Positions 13,083-41,640 of a stretch of DNA of 64,000 nt are shown piece by piece. The stretch spans positions 1,494,146-1,558,145 of the forward strand of contig OU744447.1 in assembly GCA_916610825.1 (NCBI GenBank), in the 5' to 3' direction. A model generated the notes under the pieces. The model was not told the origin of the DNA and did no database searches. It was given only the letters and a program-made list of their open reading frames with translations. Numbering within the stretch: position 1 is the first letter of the stretch; each line of letters opens with the position of its first letter. This stretch comes from Haliclystus octoradiatus (Eukaryota; Cnidaria; Staurozoa; Stauromedusae; Haliclystidae). A program made the translations under genes and the position numbers.

Positions 13083-14208
13083 AAGTCTGGATACCCTGAA
13101 GCAATTGAAAACAACTACTCAAAAGCTCAAAAAGCATTACAAAGATTGGAAAAGAGATTGGATCGACTTGGAAAGATGAAACTATTCTACAATCAAATGT
13201 AAGAACTGGTTAATAATGAACTTGTGAAGGAGGTTATACCTGTTGAGGGTGAAAAGTCATTTTACTTGGATATACAGCCTGTATTCCGAAATGACAGTAA
13301 GACAACACCTCTTCGGATTGTCCATAATGCTGCAATGGAAATCAAGCCAGGTAGGCTATACAATACAATGATTGTTTTGAGAAAGGCCCGGATTTCAACA
13401 ATAGTTTATTCTCAGTCATGCTGCGATAGTGGTAAAATGTAGCTGCTATTCATGGAGACATTTCAAAGATGTGTAATCGCATCTTTGTATCAGAAGAATA
13501 TCAGCCGTACCAGAGAATTCTATGGCTTGGTCCACTTAAAGAAGCACCTGTGAAAGCATATCAAAGGACCCACGTTTTATTTGGAGACAAGCCTAGCCCT
13601 GATCTTGCAAGTAGCTCAATCCACCGAATTGCCAACATCCATGCACAGGATGCACCAATTGCAATGAAGGTTTTGAAGGGTGATATAGACGATATTGCTA
13701 GTTCATTTCCAACCTCAAATATTATCGACTTTCAAATATTGATGAATTAGAAGACATATGTTTACGAATAGGATTACGAAAGATTGGTAAATATGCTAGG
13801 GCATGAATGGAAAAAGAGCAACGATACCTTTAAACTCAAGATGGGAGAGTGTGTATAGCCAACTGAAATCACGAAAAGAATAATACTAAGTAATCTGTTA
13901 AAAATATGAGATCCATTTTGGAGTGGTTGCTGATCAACAATAGGAGCAAAAATTTAACTTCAGAGTCTATGGGAACGAGGTGTGAAATGGGACAGCCATT
14001 TGGAAACATAGGAAGAAATTGAATGAAGGAAAGTCATCAATGAATTGCAACACAGTGAGATGTGTTCAACAGCAAGATATTTACGGCCGGATGAAGCAGT
14101 AGGTTCATCTCAACTCCATGCATTATTGGATGGTAGTTTGGATGCCTATGGTGCAGTTATTTATCTTAGATGGAATATGCCCGATGATTGTATAAAGCAT
14201 GATTGTAG

Positions 14209-15048
14209 ATGATTGTATTTGTCTGTCATGCCAAAGCAATAGTGATACCAATGAGGATGATAAGCCTACCACAAATTGAATTGGTTGGAATCGTCACCAT
14301 GACAAGAATGGTGGATGTGGTAGTTAATTCATTGGATATGAAGATTGAAAGAATCACCTGTTGGTCTGATTCTCTCACAGCGTTGAGTTGGATTAAGTCA
14401 GATTCAACCAAATACAAAGCATTTGTCCAAGCAAGGGTATCAGAAGTACAAGGAACAATTTCTCCAGACTGTTTTCGTTATGTTTCTGGTACAGCCAATC
14501 CTGCCTACGAGTTGACAAAAACAATCCCACCTGAAGATCTTGACCAATGACATTGTGAACCTGATTTCCTATTTGAGTCTGAAATATCATTGCCAGTTGA
14601 GATGAAGGAGACAGAGGAAGAAGAAGCAATGAAAGTAATTCGACAGTTGAAAAAGCCTAAAAAGAAGAATTATACCAGACAATTCACACTTGATGAATGG
14701 ATGACTGTCCTTTATGACGCAGCTTCTTCGGTAAATTCAAGGCCCTTATTTCCGTCTAACGATGAAAATTCTTTAGACGAGAATGGATTTGTGACCCCTA
14801 ATGGTTTATTATATGGCCACAACTTTGTGGTGGATCAGCCGTTACCAAAAGGATCGGTCAACCCAAGACAGCGTACGGATCTCGTCCAAGAAAGAATTCA
14901 ACTATTTTGGAAAGAATGGCAACGGTATATGCCACCTCAACTAAATATTAGAAGTAAATGGCATAGAACTAGAGCCAACATCAGTGTAGGAGATTATGTC
15001 ATTGTAATGCGTAAAGGACATCAAGAACTTCTCCTTCGTGCAACATGA
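14209..15048 (+). pseudogene. BEL/Pao RNase H and integrase C-terminal fragments
   Basis: The first piece (14209-14550) has the RNase H-like pattern: LPQIELVG, a W-S-D-S motif, and GTANPAYELTK, where family members usually have NPAD. The second (14590-15048) matches the integrase C-terminal part with NSRP, LLYG and a GDYV segment. The short gap between them cannot hold the integrase HHCC and DDE core, so an internal deletion is inferred. Confidence 0.7.
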
Positions 15049-15240
15049 GAAGTTGCTGTTATCGAAAGCACATTTCCTTTTGATGATCAATTGGTGAGAA
15101 AGGTATCTATCGAAACTAAGAAAGGGATTAATGTTAGACCAATCCATAAATTGGCTCTTATCGCAGCATCAGAAGAATTGAAAGAAGACATCGAAATGCG
15201 TAAAGAGGTTGCAAAAAGGTTTAATAATGGTATCAAAGAC

Positions 15241-15802
15241 GTTTGACAATATTCCTATAGCCAGAGAATGTACTTAATTACGTTTCTTGCTCTTATTGTC
15301 GCGACGTTTTATACTTTGCTGAGAAGAACAGAATTTGTAGCTGTGTAACCTGTGTCTGTATTTGTATCTAAAAATTTTTATTTCGGTTCATAAACATTTA
15401 GTTATCTATATTGTTGTAGCCTCGCAATCGTGTTATGTCTCATATTGATGTTAGGCGTAGTCCCTTAGACCATGTGGAATAAATTAGATTTAATGCTCAA
15501 AGTTATGTATGAAGGTGGAGATAGCCTACAATTTGTTACAGTTAATACAGATATTAAACTAGAATAATTACAGTGTGTTTGATGATTTGTTGTTTACATC
15601 CGGCTTTCTTCTACTTTAAGACTTAATGATCACAAGGTTTAAATAATCACCGTGTAGTAAATGAATGAGGTATCGAATGTCTAATATGTATATCAGCGAG
15701 AACGATCATATTGATTCAATTCTAATTGCATAAAAACCCGTTCAATCATAAGCATTGTGGGCCTACGATAGTACCTGTTGCAATTACGTAAAATGCAAAA
15801 AT
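15241..15802. other. Unassigned sequence right of the BEL remnant
   Basis: No open frame or clear repeat partner. It could contain the decayed 3' LTR, but no matching copy was seen upstream. Confidence 0.35.
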
Positions 15803-15905
15803 CATCATCAACATCATCAATTATTCAGAAAACCTTTAAGTTTACATGAAACTCTTTTTCAAAGGACTGATTAGGTTATACATTGTAACATACGTATATA
15901 TAAGC
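15803..15905 (-). mobile_element. LINE 3' UTR fragment with (GAT)n-like tail
   Basis: On the minus strand this matches the 3' UTR of the LINE fragment at 55756-56165: both have cagtcctttgaaaaa, then gaataa followed by a GAT-type simple repeat. Only the untranslated end is present. A third, weaker match is at about 43084-43130. Confidence 0.5.
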
Positions 15906-18900
15906 AGGAAATAAAACATTTATAAACGAAAAAAAAGATTTACATAATCGAAACGTGGAAAAAGTGACCCAGTAACATTGAAATAAGAAATAGATGTTCT
16001 ACACAACATTGCAAATGAAAATGGTACTTGGAAAACATATTGTAAGAACATTTCATTATGTTCAAGGTCATTATTATCTTGTTTTAACCAAACTATTATT
16101 GGTATTCGTATGAAGCTTTGATATAATTACATTTTTATCGACACAAGAAAACTGACTTTGAAACAGGTATAAATTAGTACTGTACTCATGCAAGCTATTA
16201 TAATATATAGATAGTTTTTCTTGACTTGAGATTTTTCCAGCTTGTGTATAGTGTATACTGTATAGGGTATAGTGTATAACGTATAGTGTATCGCATTTTT
16301 GGTTAATTACATAATGATAGTCATGTTACAAGGTATAAATAAATAAATGCTTACATATACTATTATGCGTGAACTGTTCATGGACACTTAATAAACAATT
16401 CATGAACAGTCTGCAAGAAGGTAATTGAAACTAAATTGTCTGTTTTTAATGAGCGCGTTCATGATACTTTCATAAACTCTAAACCAACCAGTTCGTTAAA
16501 ATTGGGAAATTTAACACTTAATGTATTCTACAATCAACCTAAAATTTAGCAGGAAACGTTGAAGGTAGCCAGGCGATGAGGAAATTTCACAGCTGTACAT
16601 CCCTCTGTGTGTCCTGGATTTAACAAATTTTCTTGAATTGTGCTCCATGACGCTTAATAAGATAAAACAGGAAACATATCTCTAATAGAAAATTGCTGGA
16701 AACTACTCTAGGCCTGGTATGAGCGTAACTATGAGTTTACAAGCCTTCCACAGTGAAAACAGTTCATGAACGTTAGAATTTCCATCTTCAATGAATGATC
16801 GACGAAGAATTGATTTATTTGAAAAGATCATAAAAATAGTCTATTTAACTTCTAGTTACTTACATCTGATTACAATATCTAGGCATTTAAAAATCAATTA
16901 CATACCGCTTGATAACTTGAACAGTTGCAAAGATATATATAGAGAGAATAATTGATGTTTAATACTTTACAAAAATATCAGTTTTATTTCACGAGTTGAG
17001 TAGAACATATAGTCTATCATCATTAATAATGTAGTATCTATGTGATAACTTCATAATAAATGTTTCAAACAACTACTACATTGTATATCAGCAGATGTTT
17101 ATATTTGAGAAAACAAGAATAATACACAATGTAGATGGTAGGTTCAACAAATACCCCCCAAGCTGACCAACGAATATCATTCAAAAAGTCGTCGGTAATA
17201 CATAAAGTTAACGTTGGTGTTTTATCTTAATGTTTAATTTAAAAACAACCATAAACTTGCTCTCAAATATGGAATACAGACCTAGTTAATCTATAATTTA
17301 TAGTATTTTTAATGGGATAATATATCATTTCCTTTCTCATTATTGTAAACTTTTTGAATTCAAATTCTCGTTTAATGTTTAATTTATAAACAATATTTTT
17401 GAAATGATTTTATCATGCAGTGAAGGATATGAAATCGGGTTCGAAGTGAAACAATTGATAGGGTGAGGCATTAATATATTAAAAGCTAAACACTGTATCG
17501 AATATATGATGTATTTAACTGACTGAGTCGAGAATTTTATTGGAAAATGTATTGTCCATAGAGACATGTAAAAAGAAAAGGGTAATTAGAGTCGTCTTTG
17601 AAATCAATGTATATAAAAACAAAGCATGCCATTAAAGCTATCATTTTGGCAAGAAGGTAATTTTCGTTTTTAACAAACTTTTAATATAAAGTTATTATTA
17701 TATCGTTTAAAGATATAAACTTATTGTTGCAAGCTCATTATTTTTCTATATTGCTTACTAGATAGTATTTTAAAATGATTATGGCTTTAATAATAATAAT
17801 AATATTAATATATTGTTTTTCTATAGCGCAATTTCTTAAAATAATCCAAAGCGCTTTACAAGATGGTTATAAGATAGTAAAATGCTAGTATAGTGAAATT
17901 AACTATTAAGTATCAAACAAAAGGTCGTAAAAAATGAATAAAAATGAACAAAAAGTGGAACTAATAATTAATTGTCGGTAATATTATATGCTCTTTTAAA
18001 AAGATATGTTTTTAGATCGCTTTCAAATTCTGACAGTGAAGTCAACATTCGTAATTTCATAACTTTATAACTTTATCACATATATAATGATTAATCAATG
18101 TATATATACAATTCACTAAAACACTAACTATACACTAAAACCGATAATAATTTTTGTTGTTGAAATATAGCTCTTTACATGTAAAGCAAAGTGATTTTAT
18201 GAGCGCATTAAATTAAAATAGAATACGTAATAACATAGCGGGCTATAGTATATATCAAGTTTAAAAATTAAAAAGAATGTTTAAGTTGTTTTTTTATTTT
18301 GAGACGCAGTTTAAACTGTACATGCAGTACTGTTGCTCCTAATTAGCAACACCAATTGATAACCTTAGAAATAAATCGGCTGTAGCTCATTTTCGAAAAT
18401 GTATTTAACAATTATTAAAATGATGATTTGGCTTAGATAGGCAGATCAAGCTATAGGGAAACCTGATTAAATTGAGAGCCTCCATTTACATAAAGCCAGG
18501 AATATACACCAAAAACATTTACTATACTTAATCCGGGTAATTAATATTATTTATACAATTTGCAAATGAAAGTCTGCTTCGTTTAAATGATGACTGAATG
18601 CCGTTTATGTTTTTCACTCTACAATATACTCAATTCTAACCATTGGATGGTGCGAAGGGAATATCGATGCTTACTCGACTTAAGTCGCTGTCTGTTGTTT
18701 AATTTATATTTAAAATTATGTCCACGTAACATGTATTTGGAATTTTCATATTGTAAAGATAACGTTTCTAGATTTAGATATATTAGGTCATTTGACATCT
18801 TGATTGTATAACATCCCTGATTTCATTATATGATGCTCTGTAAATTATCGTTACGAATTTGACAAGAAAATTAAATGTATTTTGTGGTTAGCTCATTTGA

Positions 18901-20320
18901 AATCAATTGATAAAACTTTGAAGTATAAATCACAAATAAAATGCATTAATTTTGATAAAAGTTGAGCATTTTGGTATTGCGGTCGGATAGAAGAATTGCC
19001 TTTTGCAAGACCACGACTTCAAGCTATATAGATTTATATTAACTTGAAATACGTGATCGGCTCCCTTGAATTTTAATAGATATTTTGATAAATAGCTGTC
19101 AATCTTTTCTATTAAATGTATATGATTAAGGAAATCGATAAAGGCAATTACGCGGAATGTATATAGACAGATTTTACGCTTAGAAAAATTGTTTATTAAA
19201 ATTCAAAGTAGTATATTTTCAAGATGCTTTAAAATTGAAATTTTAAATTAAATGATAACATTCCAGGTTATTACGATATCTATGACTAATCATGAATAAA
19301 GATTCTCGTAAACATTCGATTTGTATTTTGGAAATTATTATTTAACAAGATGGGGATTGGTCAAAATATTTATTTCATGCGTGAGAGCTCATTCAAATCT
19401 TAATTTTTAAAGTGAAAAAGTATAAATGTTTAATGAGATTTTCTTTATTATGATTTCGAACATAGATCTGCCATTTTACGTTTGTAATGTCTTGAAATAG
19501 TCAGACTGAAAGATTTCGAGATAACAGATCAATAAAATAACAAAATTTTCTGCAATTAGAGAGGTGCGTATGAGATCTAAACATATTTATAAAATACATC
19601 TATGCTATAAAGATTTATGCGGCTGTGAGTTACTTTTTATTTGTGAATTATGTGTGTCAACCTTATCAAATATTAAATCCGTAATATAGATGTAATGACG
19701 AATGCCTGACGCTAAAACTCGAAGTCATTTTTAGTTCCCCAAGCATACGAAATGTTGGAATAAATTTACAGGGTAGTCAACAATAATATATTATTATATA
19801 TATTGTATATTATGCCGAATGTTGAATTTAATTTCTTGCTGTTGACTGTTATTTGTAATTAAATTTATATTTCAAGCAATAACTAATCGACAGAAGAAGA
19901 TGATAAGACGTATTATATTGATTTCTAGACTCATTGCTATTGAATAAGTAAGCGATTAGGTGTGCGTATGTTCTTTAAGCAGAAATTTCAGCACAATTTT
20001 TATTTGAATGTAGAACGGAATTTGAGGTTGATTATAGAAGAACAACTTCTAACTGAGCGCTCAAAATACAAATTATTATATGTCAATAGAAGCACCAGCT
20101 GTGGTTACTAAGCAACAGCAAAAGACCGCCCAATATTACTTGCTTCATCAAAATGTAAATTTTACATCAGCTATACGAAAGAAGGACATGAATATACTCT
20201 TTGACAGTTATAATTACATACACATCATAGTTTTAAATGCAAGTTTTCATTTTGATCTAGTTTGACGAGTTGATATAGGTGTGTAATTTTGGTACACTTA
20301 TAAAAAAACGCAACAGAAAC
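15906..20320. other. AT-rich intergenic stretch upstream of the receptor gene
   Basis: No gene recognised. Visible structure: degenerate gtatagtgtata repeats at about 16240-16295; a short inverted repeat using cagttcatgaac near 16370-16410, with the motif again near 16757; and a segment at about 17790-18035 starting with an ATA-type simple repeat and containing agcgctttaca, probably a dispersed repeat. A TATAAAAAA at about 20299 lies only about 20 bases before the receptor ATG, too close to be a normal TATA box for that start. Confidence 0.4.
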
Positions 20321-36779
<16,459 letters not shown>

Positions 36780-37724
36780 GAGTTGTTGAATGATTATTTG
36801 TTGGATGATAGTAGCTAAACAGAGACGAAATCACTATCTTCTAGCATATAATGCAATGGAATATTTGGAAAACAAAATGATGTTATTGTTGAGTTTTATT
36901 CATCAATCAATGGATTATACTTGAAGGAGTTACCGTACCATACCGCCTCAAATATAGATGTCACATTTCGTGTATAACGTTAAATAATATATTGCGTTAA
37001 TTATTTAAATAATAATTGTTAAGGTAGACTTCCAAGGACAAATTTTAGATCTATGCAATTAGAACCGTTGAAATTTAGATATGTCAAACACGTTTTCTAT
37101 ACAATAAGCTATTTCACAAATTGCATTACTTTTAAAGTTACATATTAACTAAGGTTCAAACTTTTGAGGCCTAAATATAAATAAATACAGTACTTTATTA
37201 TAACTCACTTAGCATTTTATAAACTATAATTGTAACTTAATACAATTTTTAAGATTTTCATATACTTTCTATACTTGACACTATCATTTTCCAGTAAAAA
37301 TATCTTTAAATTACATAATAAAAATAGAGTATATTGTAAGTTTTATATAAAATATAATGATAGTGTTACTAATCATCTAAAATAATTGAATAACTTAACA
37401 GAGTTATTAATAAGGTAATAGTTAATTACTCTGTCATAGATCTGCTTATAAATGTAATACTTAATTTGTAATATTTATAATATTACGATATTTATAATAA
37501 TTGTAATTTGATAACTAATGAAATATTATAACATTTGAATTTGAATACTATGTAGGCTATTTATTTTAGTTTGCCTCACCATAAATTTCAAAGTCGGAAA
37601 GTAGCCTGTTGAATTTGCAAATCTACAATCTGTGTAGTAGTATCTAATCCCATAGAAAAAATCAACCAATCAAATGGACACTTTGGCTATCAGACTGGAA
37701 ATCGGGACGAGTTTTAGGCTCATA
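36780..37724. other. 3' flank of the receptor gene
   Basis: AT-rich and without a frame. A possible polyadenylation signal AATAAA at 37180-37185 would give a 3' UTR of about 0.4 kb. Nothing else recognised. Confidence 0.4.
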
Positions 37725-38117
37725 TCGGAGTAAAATTGACCGGCGAGCTCACGTGCCTGTTTGACGTTCGTATTGTTTCTGTACCTGAAGCCATGCTAAA
37801 ACTGATATTTGAAGCCATGCTGAAGCCCTGACTGACATTGATCGTCATTGAATTTACGCTAAGCTTAAAGGGGCGAAATTGACCGGCGACCGCTGCGAGC
37901 TCAAGTTGAATTTATGCTTAGCGTAATTCGACCGTCTCGCTTTGAAACCATTGTTATACGCAGGCCTAATTTGTAATAAATTCATGTCAACAATGAACAT
38001 TGTGTTATAAACAATAAACATGCACGTGATCCTAAATGCGTAGCGCCTGCCGGTCATTTTTGCTCCTTTAATTCAAGTTGAGCTCGTAGCGACTGCCGGT
38101 CAATTTTTCTCCTTTAA
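37725..38117. mobile_element. TTAA-type MITE (long variant), interrupted by a second MITE
   Basis: The left part (37725-37868) and right part (38072-38117) together match the uninterrupted copy at 60674-60914, including tgtttctgtacctgaa, aatttacgctaagc, and an end in ccggtcaatttttctcc. The break lies exactly at a TTAA, where the 207-bp element at 37865-38071 has inserted. Confidence 0.75.
37865..38071 (-). mobile_element. TTAA-type MITE (207-bp variant), nested
   Basis: Runs from TTAAAGGGGCGAAATTGACC to tgctcctTTAA with inverted termini. Both outer TTAA are counted in the span. Two more 207-bp copies are at 49463-49669 and 57617-57823, in the opposite orientation. A TTAA target with AGGGGC-like ends suggests mobilisation by a piggyBac-like transposase, which is inference. 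Confidence 0.8.
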
Positions 38118-38787
38118 ACTCAAATAGAAAATAAAGAGCCTGGAACTAGTTCCTCTTCATACTAGTTCCAGTAAAAATTTTAAAAATATTTTCGGACTCT
38201 AATTAGTTCAAAATACCATGGTTATTAATTTTATACTATTTTCAATAATTATTTTACAGCCAAAGTATCCCTATGATTTGTTGATATTTTCTATGGGGAT
38301 TACTACTGCATGGATTGTAGATTTGCAGTTGAATTCACTCCTTAATTCATAAGAACATGGCTTTTACACTTTCGTTAAGATAGGTTTTAGTTTGCACGCA
38401 GGCTAGAGTATGGTGGCTCTATTCGCTAAGAGCAATGATACTAAGCAGGGGCGGATCAGTTTTAAAATAGGGTGAGTCTCGAAACTGAAATCGTACAATA
38501 AAGGGGCGAAGCCCCGTCCATCTAGGGGTGCAGGGGCATGCCCCCGGAATTTTATTTGTAATTTCAAGCTCTTAGGAGCTCTCTAAAAGCAGTTTGGTCT
38601 CAACTTTACTATATTGAAGCATTACTAAAACACTGGTCATTCAAGACAAAACACATTTCAATTTTTTGATTGATGATTTTCGATTTCGTATATTTTTCAA
38701 ACATTTTTTTACAAGGTCAAGATTAAGATTATACAAGGCCTTGATTTAACACAGTCTTCAGAGTATATTGATAATGTAGCTAAGCTA
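37908..38787. repeat. Tandem duplication copy 1 (0.88 kb)
   Basis: Directly repeated at 38788-39625. It covers the right half of the nested MITE, a ctggaactagt / actagttccag hairpin (38140-38171), plain flank, the eight bases atactaag, and the first roughly 340 bases of a hAT-like element whose end CAGGGGCGGATCAG starts at 38446. Confidence 0.85.
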
Positions 38788-39625
38788 TTAATTTATGCTT
38801 AGCGTAATTCGACCGTCTCGCTTTGAAACTATTGTTATACGCATGCCTAATTTGTAATAAATTCATGTCAACAATGAACATTGTGTTATAAACAATAAAC
38901 ATGCACGTGATCCTAAATGCGTAGCGACTGCCGGTCAATTTTTCTCCTTTAAACTCAAATAGAAAATAAAGAGCCTGGAACTAGTTCCTCTTCATACTAG
39001 TTCCAGTAAAAATTTTAAAAATATTTTCGGACTCTAATTAGTTCAAAATACCATGGTTATTAATTTTATACTATTTTCAATAATTATTTTACAGCCAAAG
39101 TATCCCTATGATTTGTTGATATTTTCTATGGGGATTACTACTGCATGGATTGTAGATTTGCAGTTGAATTTACTCCTTAATTCATAAGAACATGGCTTTT
39201 ACACTTTCGTTAAGATAGGTTTTAGTTTGCACGCAGGCTAGAGTATGGTGGCTCTATTCGCTAAGAGCAATGATACTAAGCAGGGGCGGATCAGTTTTAA
39301 AATAGGGTGAGTCTCGAAACTGAAATCGTACAATAAAGGGGCGAAGCCCCGTCCATCTAGGGGTGCAGGGGCATGCCCCCGGAATTTTATTTGTAATTTC
39401 AAGCTCTTAGGAGCTCTCTAAAAGCAGTTTGGTCTCAACTTTACTATATTGAAGCATTACTAAAACACTGGTCATTCAAGACAAAACACATTTCAATTTT
39501 TTGATTGATGATTTTCGATTTCGTATATTTTTCAAACATTTTTTTACAAGGTCAAGATTAAGATTATACAAGGCCTTGATTTAACACAGTCTTCAGAGTA
39601 TATTGATAATGTAGCTAAGCTATTA
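38788..39625. repeat. Tandem duplication copy 2 (0.84 kb)
   Basis: Near-identical to copy 1 but lacking about 50 bases between two similar MITE right ends (gtagcg...ccggtca), consistent with deletion between those short repeats. Similarity stops near 39625, inside the hAT-like element. Confidence 0.85.
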
Positions 39626-40851
39626 CAGTCTAAATTTTTTACATGTATAATTGGTATACCTGAAATTACAAAAAGAAAACTATATTGACGTGAACCATGT
39701 GTGAGAATGAGAATGAGAGACTCAACATTGACAGAATGTGAGCTTAGTTATATGTATCAAATATTAACATCTGTTATTCAGCATAATCAAGTCCTTTCTC
39801 GAAATCTCGGACCTTTAACAGATAGAAGAATATGTGTATTAAAAAAAGACAAACAGCACGATATTTCAAATCGCAAGGCTTTGACGGTCTGCCTTCCCTA
39901 TTTGCACATTATCATGTACATGTTAATTAAACATATAAACCACCATGCTCAGTCTAAGGCTGTATGAATAAACAAACACAAACTTTACATAGCCAATCTA
40001 ATCAGTGTCAGAACCTTTAACAATAAATTAACAACATAACCAAACAAAATAATACGTACCTTAAAGCAGTGCATAGCTCCTTCTTGGATTCTTAGTAATT
40101 AGCAGAAATGTAAACAGTAAATGTAAATGTAAATTTCTTTCAGCATGTAGATTTCCGAATTTACGATAAAAACATTATAAAATAAGATTTTAGCAAAGAA
40201 AATAGCGAAAAAGAAGACAACTTCGCCATAAGACGTTGCTGACTGTTGTTGATATCGTCCAAATTACCAGCCTTTCATATGTGCAGGGTATATCCAGCCA
40301 AATTTAACTTCGTAGCAAAATGTGTGTGCCACAAGTAACATGAAGATTTGTAGTTAAACTCCAGACTTTCTCAGACTTGTCCAACAAGAAATCGATAAGG
40401 CGCAGAAGTCTCTGACTAAATCGAGGCATGATGGGTAAGTCTCAAAAATCACGGTCAAAACTCTGCTAACTATTGCTCTGCCTGCGTCAGACAACGGTCT
40501 GCGAGGCCATTTCACAAGTCTCGGGGTAAGTCCTTTTGAAGCTCCTCTACGAGCCGCTCCAATCACACGCAAGAAAAATTTCGGCAGACCAATGAAAACC
40601 ATCAGAAAAATATTCAAAATTTGCAAAAATGTAATCGAGGCTTCAGGGTAAGTCCTTTTGTGTATATGAAACCTCAATACCAAACAAACCAATGAACAAC
40701 AAGTAAAATGTGGTGTCTGGACTGCGTTCAGCTAGAAAAGTCGAATAAAGTCGCGAAACATTTCAATCCAAAATTTAGTAAATAAAATGAATTTGCAAGA
40801 GAAAAAGGGTAAGTCTTGGGACTTTTTAGACTTACCCTCTATTCGCGCCTG
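39281..40851. mobile_element. Non-autonomous hAT-like element with 8-bp target duplication
   Basis: The left end CAGGGGCGGATCAG at 39281 (and duplicated at 38446) and the right end CTATTCGCGCCTG at 40851 are flanked by atactaag at 39273-39280 (also 38438-38445) and 40852-40859. The ends are related to the element at 28518. An internal minus-strand frame (40354-40692) resembles no transposase, and no hAT dimerisation or catalytic motif is seen. Confidence 0.85.
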
Positions 40852-40889
40852 ATACTAAGGATCTCAGCTGCGACACTGCAGACCAATTT

Positions 40890-41640
40890 TAACGGTAAGC
40901 AGAATATTCAACAGGCTGCAGGGCGTCATGCGCAGTAGAATCCTGTCCCGTCTGATAATTTTGGCCACATCTGAAAACATCTCGCACTTTACTTCGTTTT
41001 GATTTGAATTTCAAATTTTGACTTGACTTTGAGATTTCTTATGGCCAGAAAAAATGGCGGTCTTGTCGGAAATTGATGAGATTGAAGATTCAACATAAAG
41101 ACTTTCGACAATCGTCATATAATATATTTTGTGTAGAAATGAAGTTCTTATCCTGCTCATCGTAGAATTCCAGTATAATTGATGTTTTCTTTGCTCGTCA
41201 ACGCTGTTGATATATAGATCTATAGCCCAACATAATGAGCTGAAAATGTAGACTAACTTAATCATTATCAAGAGACGTTGGCTCCTTTTTATGTAGCCTG
41301 AAATTCGGACAGGGTAAGAGAAGATGTTTGAAGAATTAACATACAATAAGGTGTAACCTAACTCAGCTTTTAATAGTTAGATTTCAATATCACAAGGTTT
41401 TGATTCAAAACACGATTAGACAAATAGCCTGACATTAAAAAGTAAGTTCTAAGGAATTCTCAATCAACTAGGCCCAATAATGTTAGCTCGCCTAGTGAGT
41501 CACTGTCTATATTATAATGTGATATATTTTGTCAACTTAAGTTAACATTGAAAGGTGAATAAAATAAATTTCCTGGCCTCCACTTACATATAGCTTTGTA
41601 CGAAGTGTATAAATAGTGTAGTCCATGATTAACTAACCTG
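40890..41640. repeat. Long inverted repeat, left arm
   Basis: About 750 bases matching the reverse complement of 47150-47928, for example gcagggcgtcatgcgcagta here and tactgcgcatgacgccctgc there. A minus-strand frame at 41011-41346 is open here but broken in the other arm, so coding is not supported. A third, diverged direct copy of part of it is at about 42341-42510. Confidence 0.8.

Larger units (their letters stand above)
12630..15240 (+). mobile_element. Decayed BEL/Pao-type LTR retrotransposon (pol remnant)
   Basis: Disconnected plus-strand frames appear in the order expected for a BEL/Pao pol. A peptidase-A17-like end is at 12690-13082, with IDVLIGQDANN. The start of the reverse transcriptase is at 13224-13442, and more of it, with FGDKPSPDLAS, is at 13469-13750. 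RNase H-like sequence lies at 14209-14550, with ITCWSDSLTALSWI and GTANPAYELTK. An integrase C-terminus is at 14590-15048, with NSRPLFP, TPNGLLYG and SVGDYVIV. Frameshifts and stops separate the parts. The reverse-transcriptase catalytic region and the integrase zinc and catalytic core are missing. No LTR pair was recognised. This is an old, inactive insertion. Confidence 0.8.

Noticed and set aside
20299..20307. TATAAAAAA as the receptor promoter TATA box
   Set aside because: It lies only about 20 bases before the ATG, so a start site 30 bases downstream would fall after the start codon.
40354..40692. 112-codon minus-strand frame inside the hAT-like element as a transposase
   Set aside because: It has none of the hAT transposase motifs and is too short; the element is treated as non-autonomous.
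41011..41346. 111-codon minus-strand frame in the long inverted repeat
   Set aside because: The corresponding frame in the other arm (47482-47697) is interrupted, and the protein resembles no family; it is repeat DNA.
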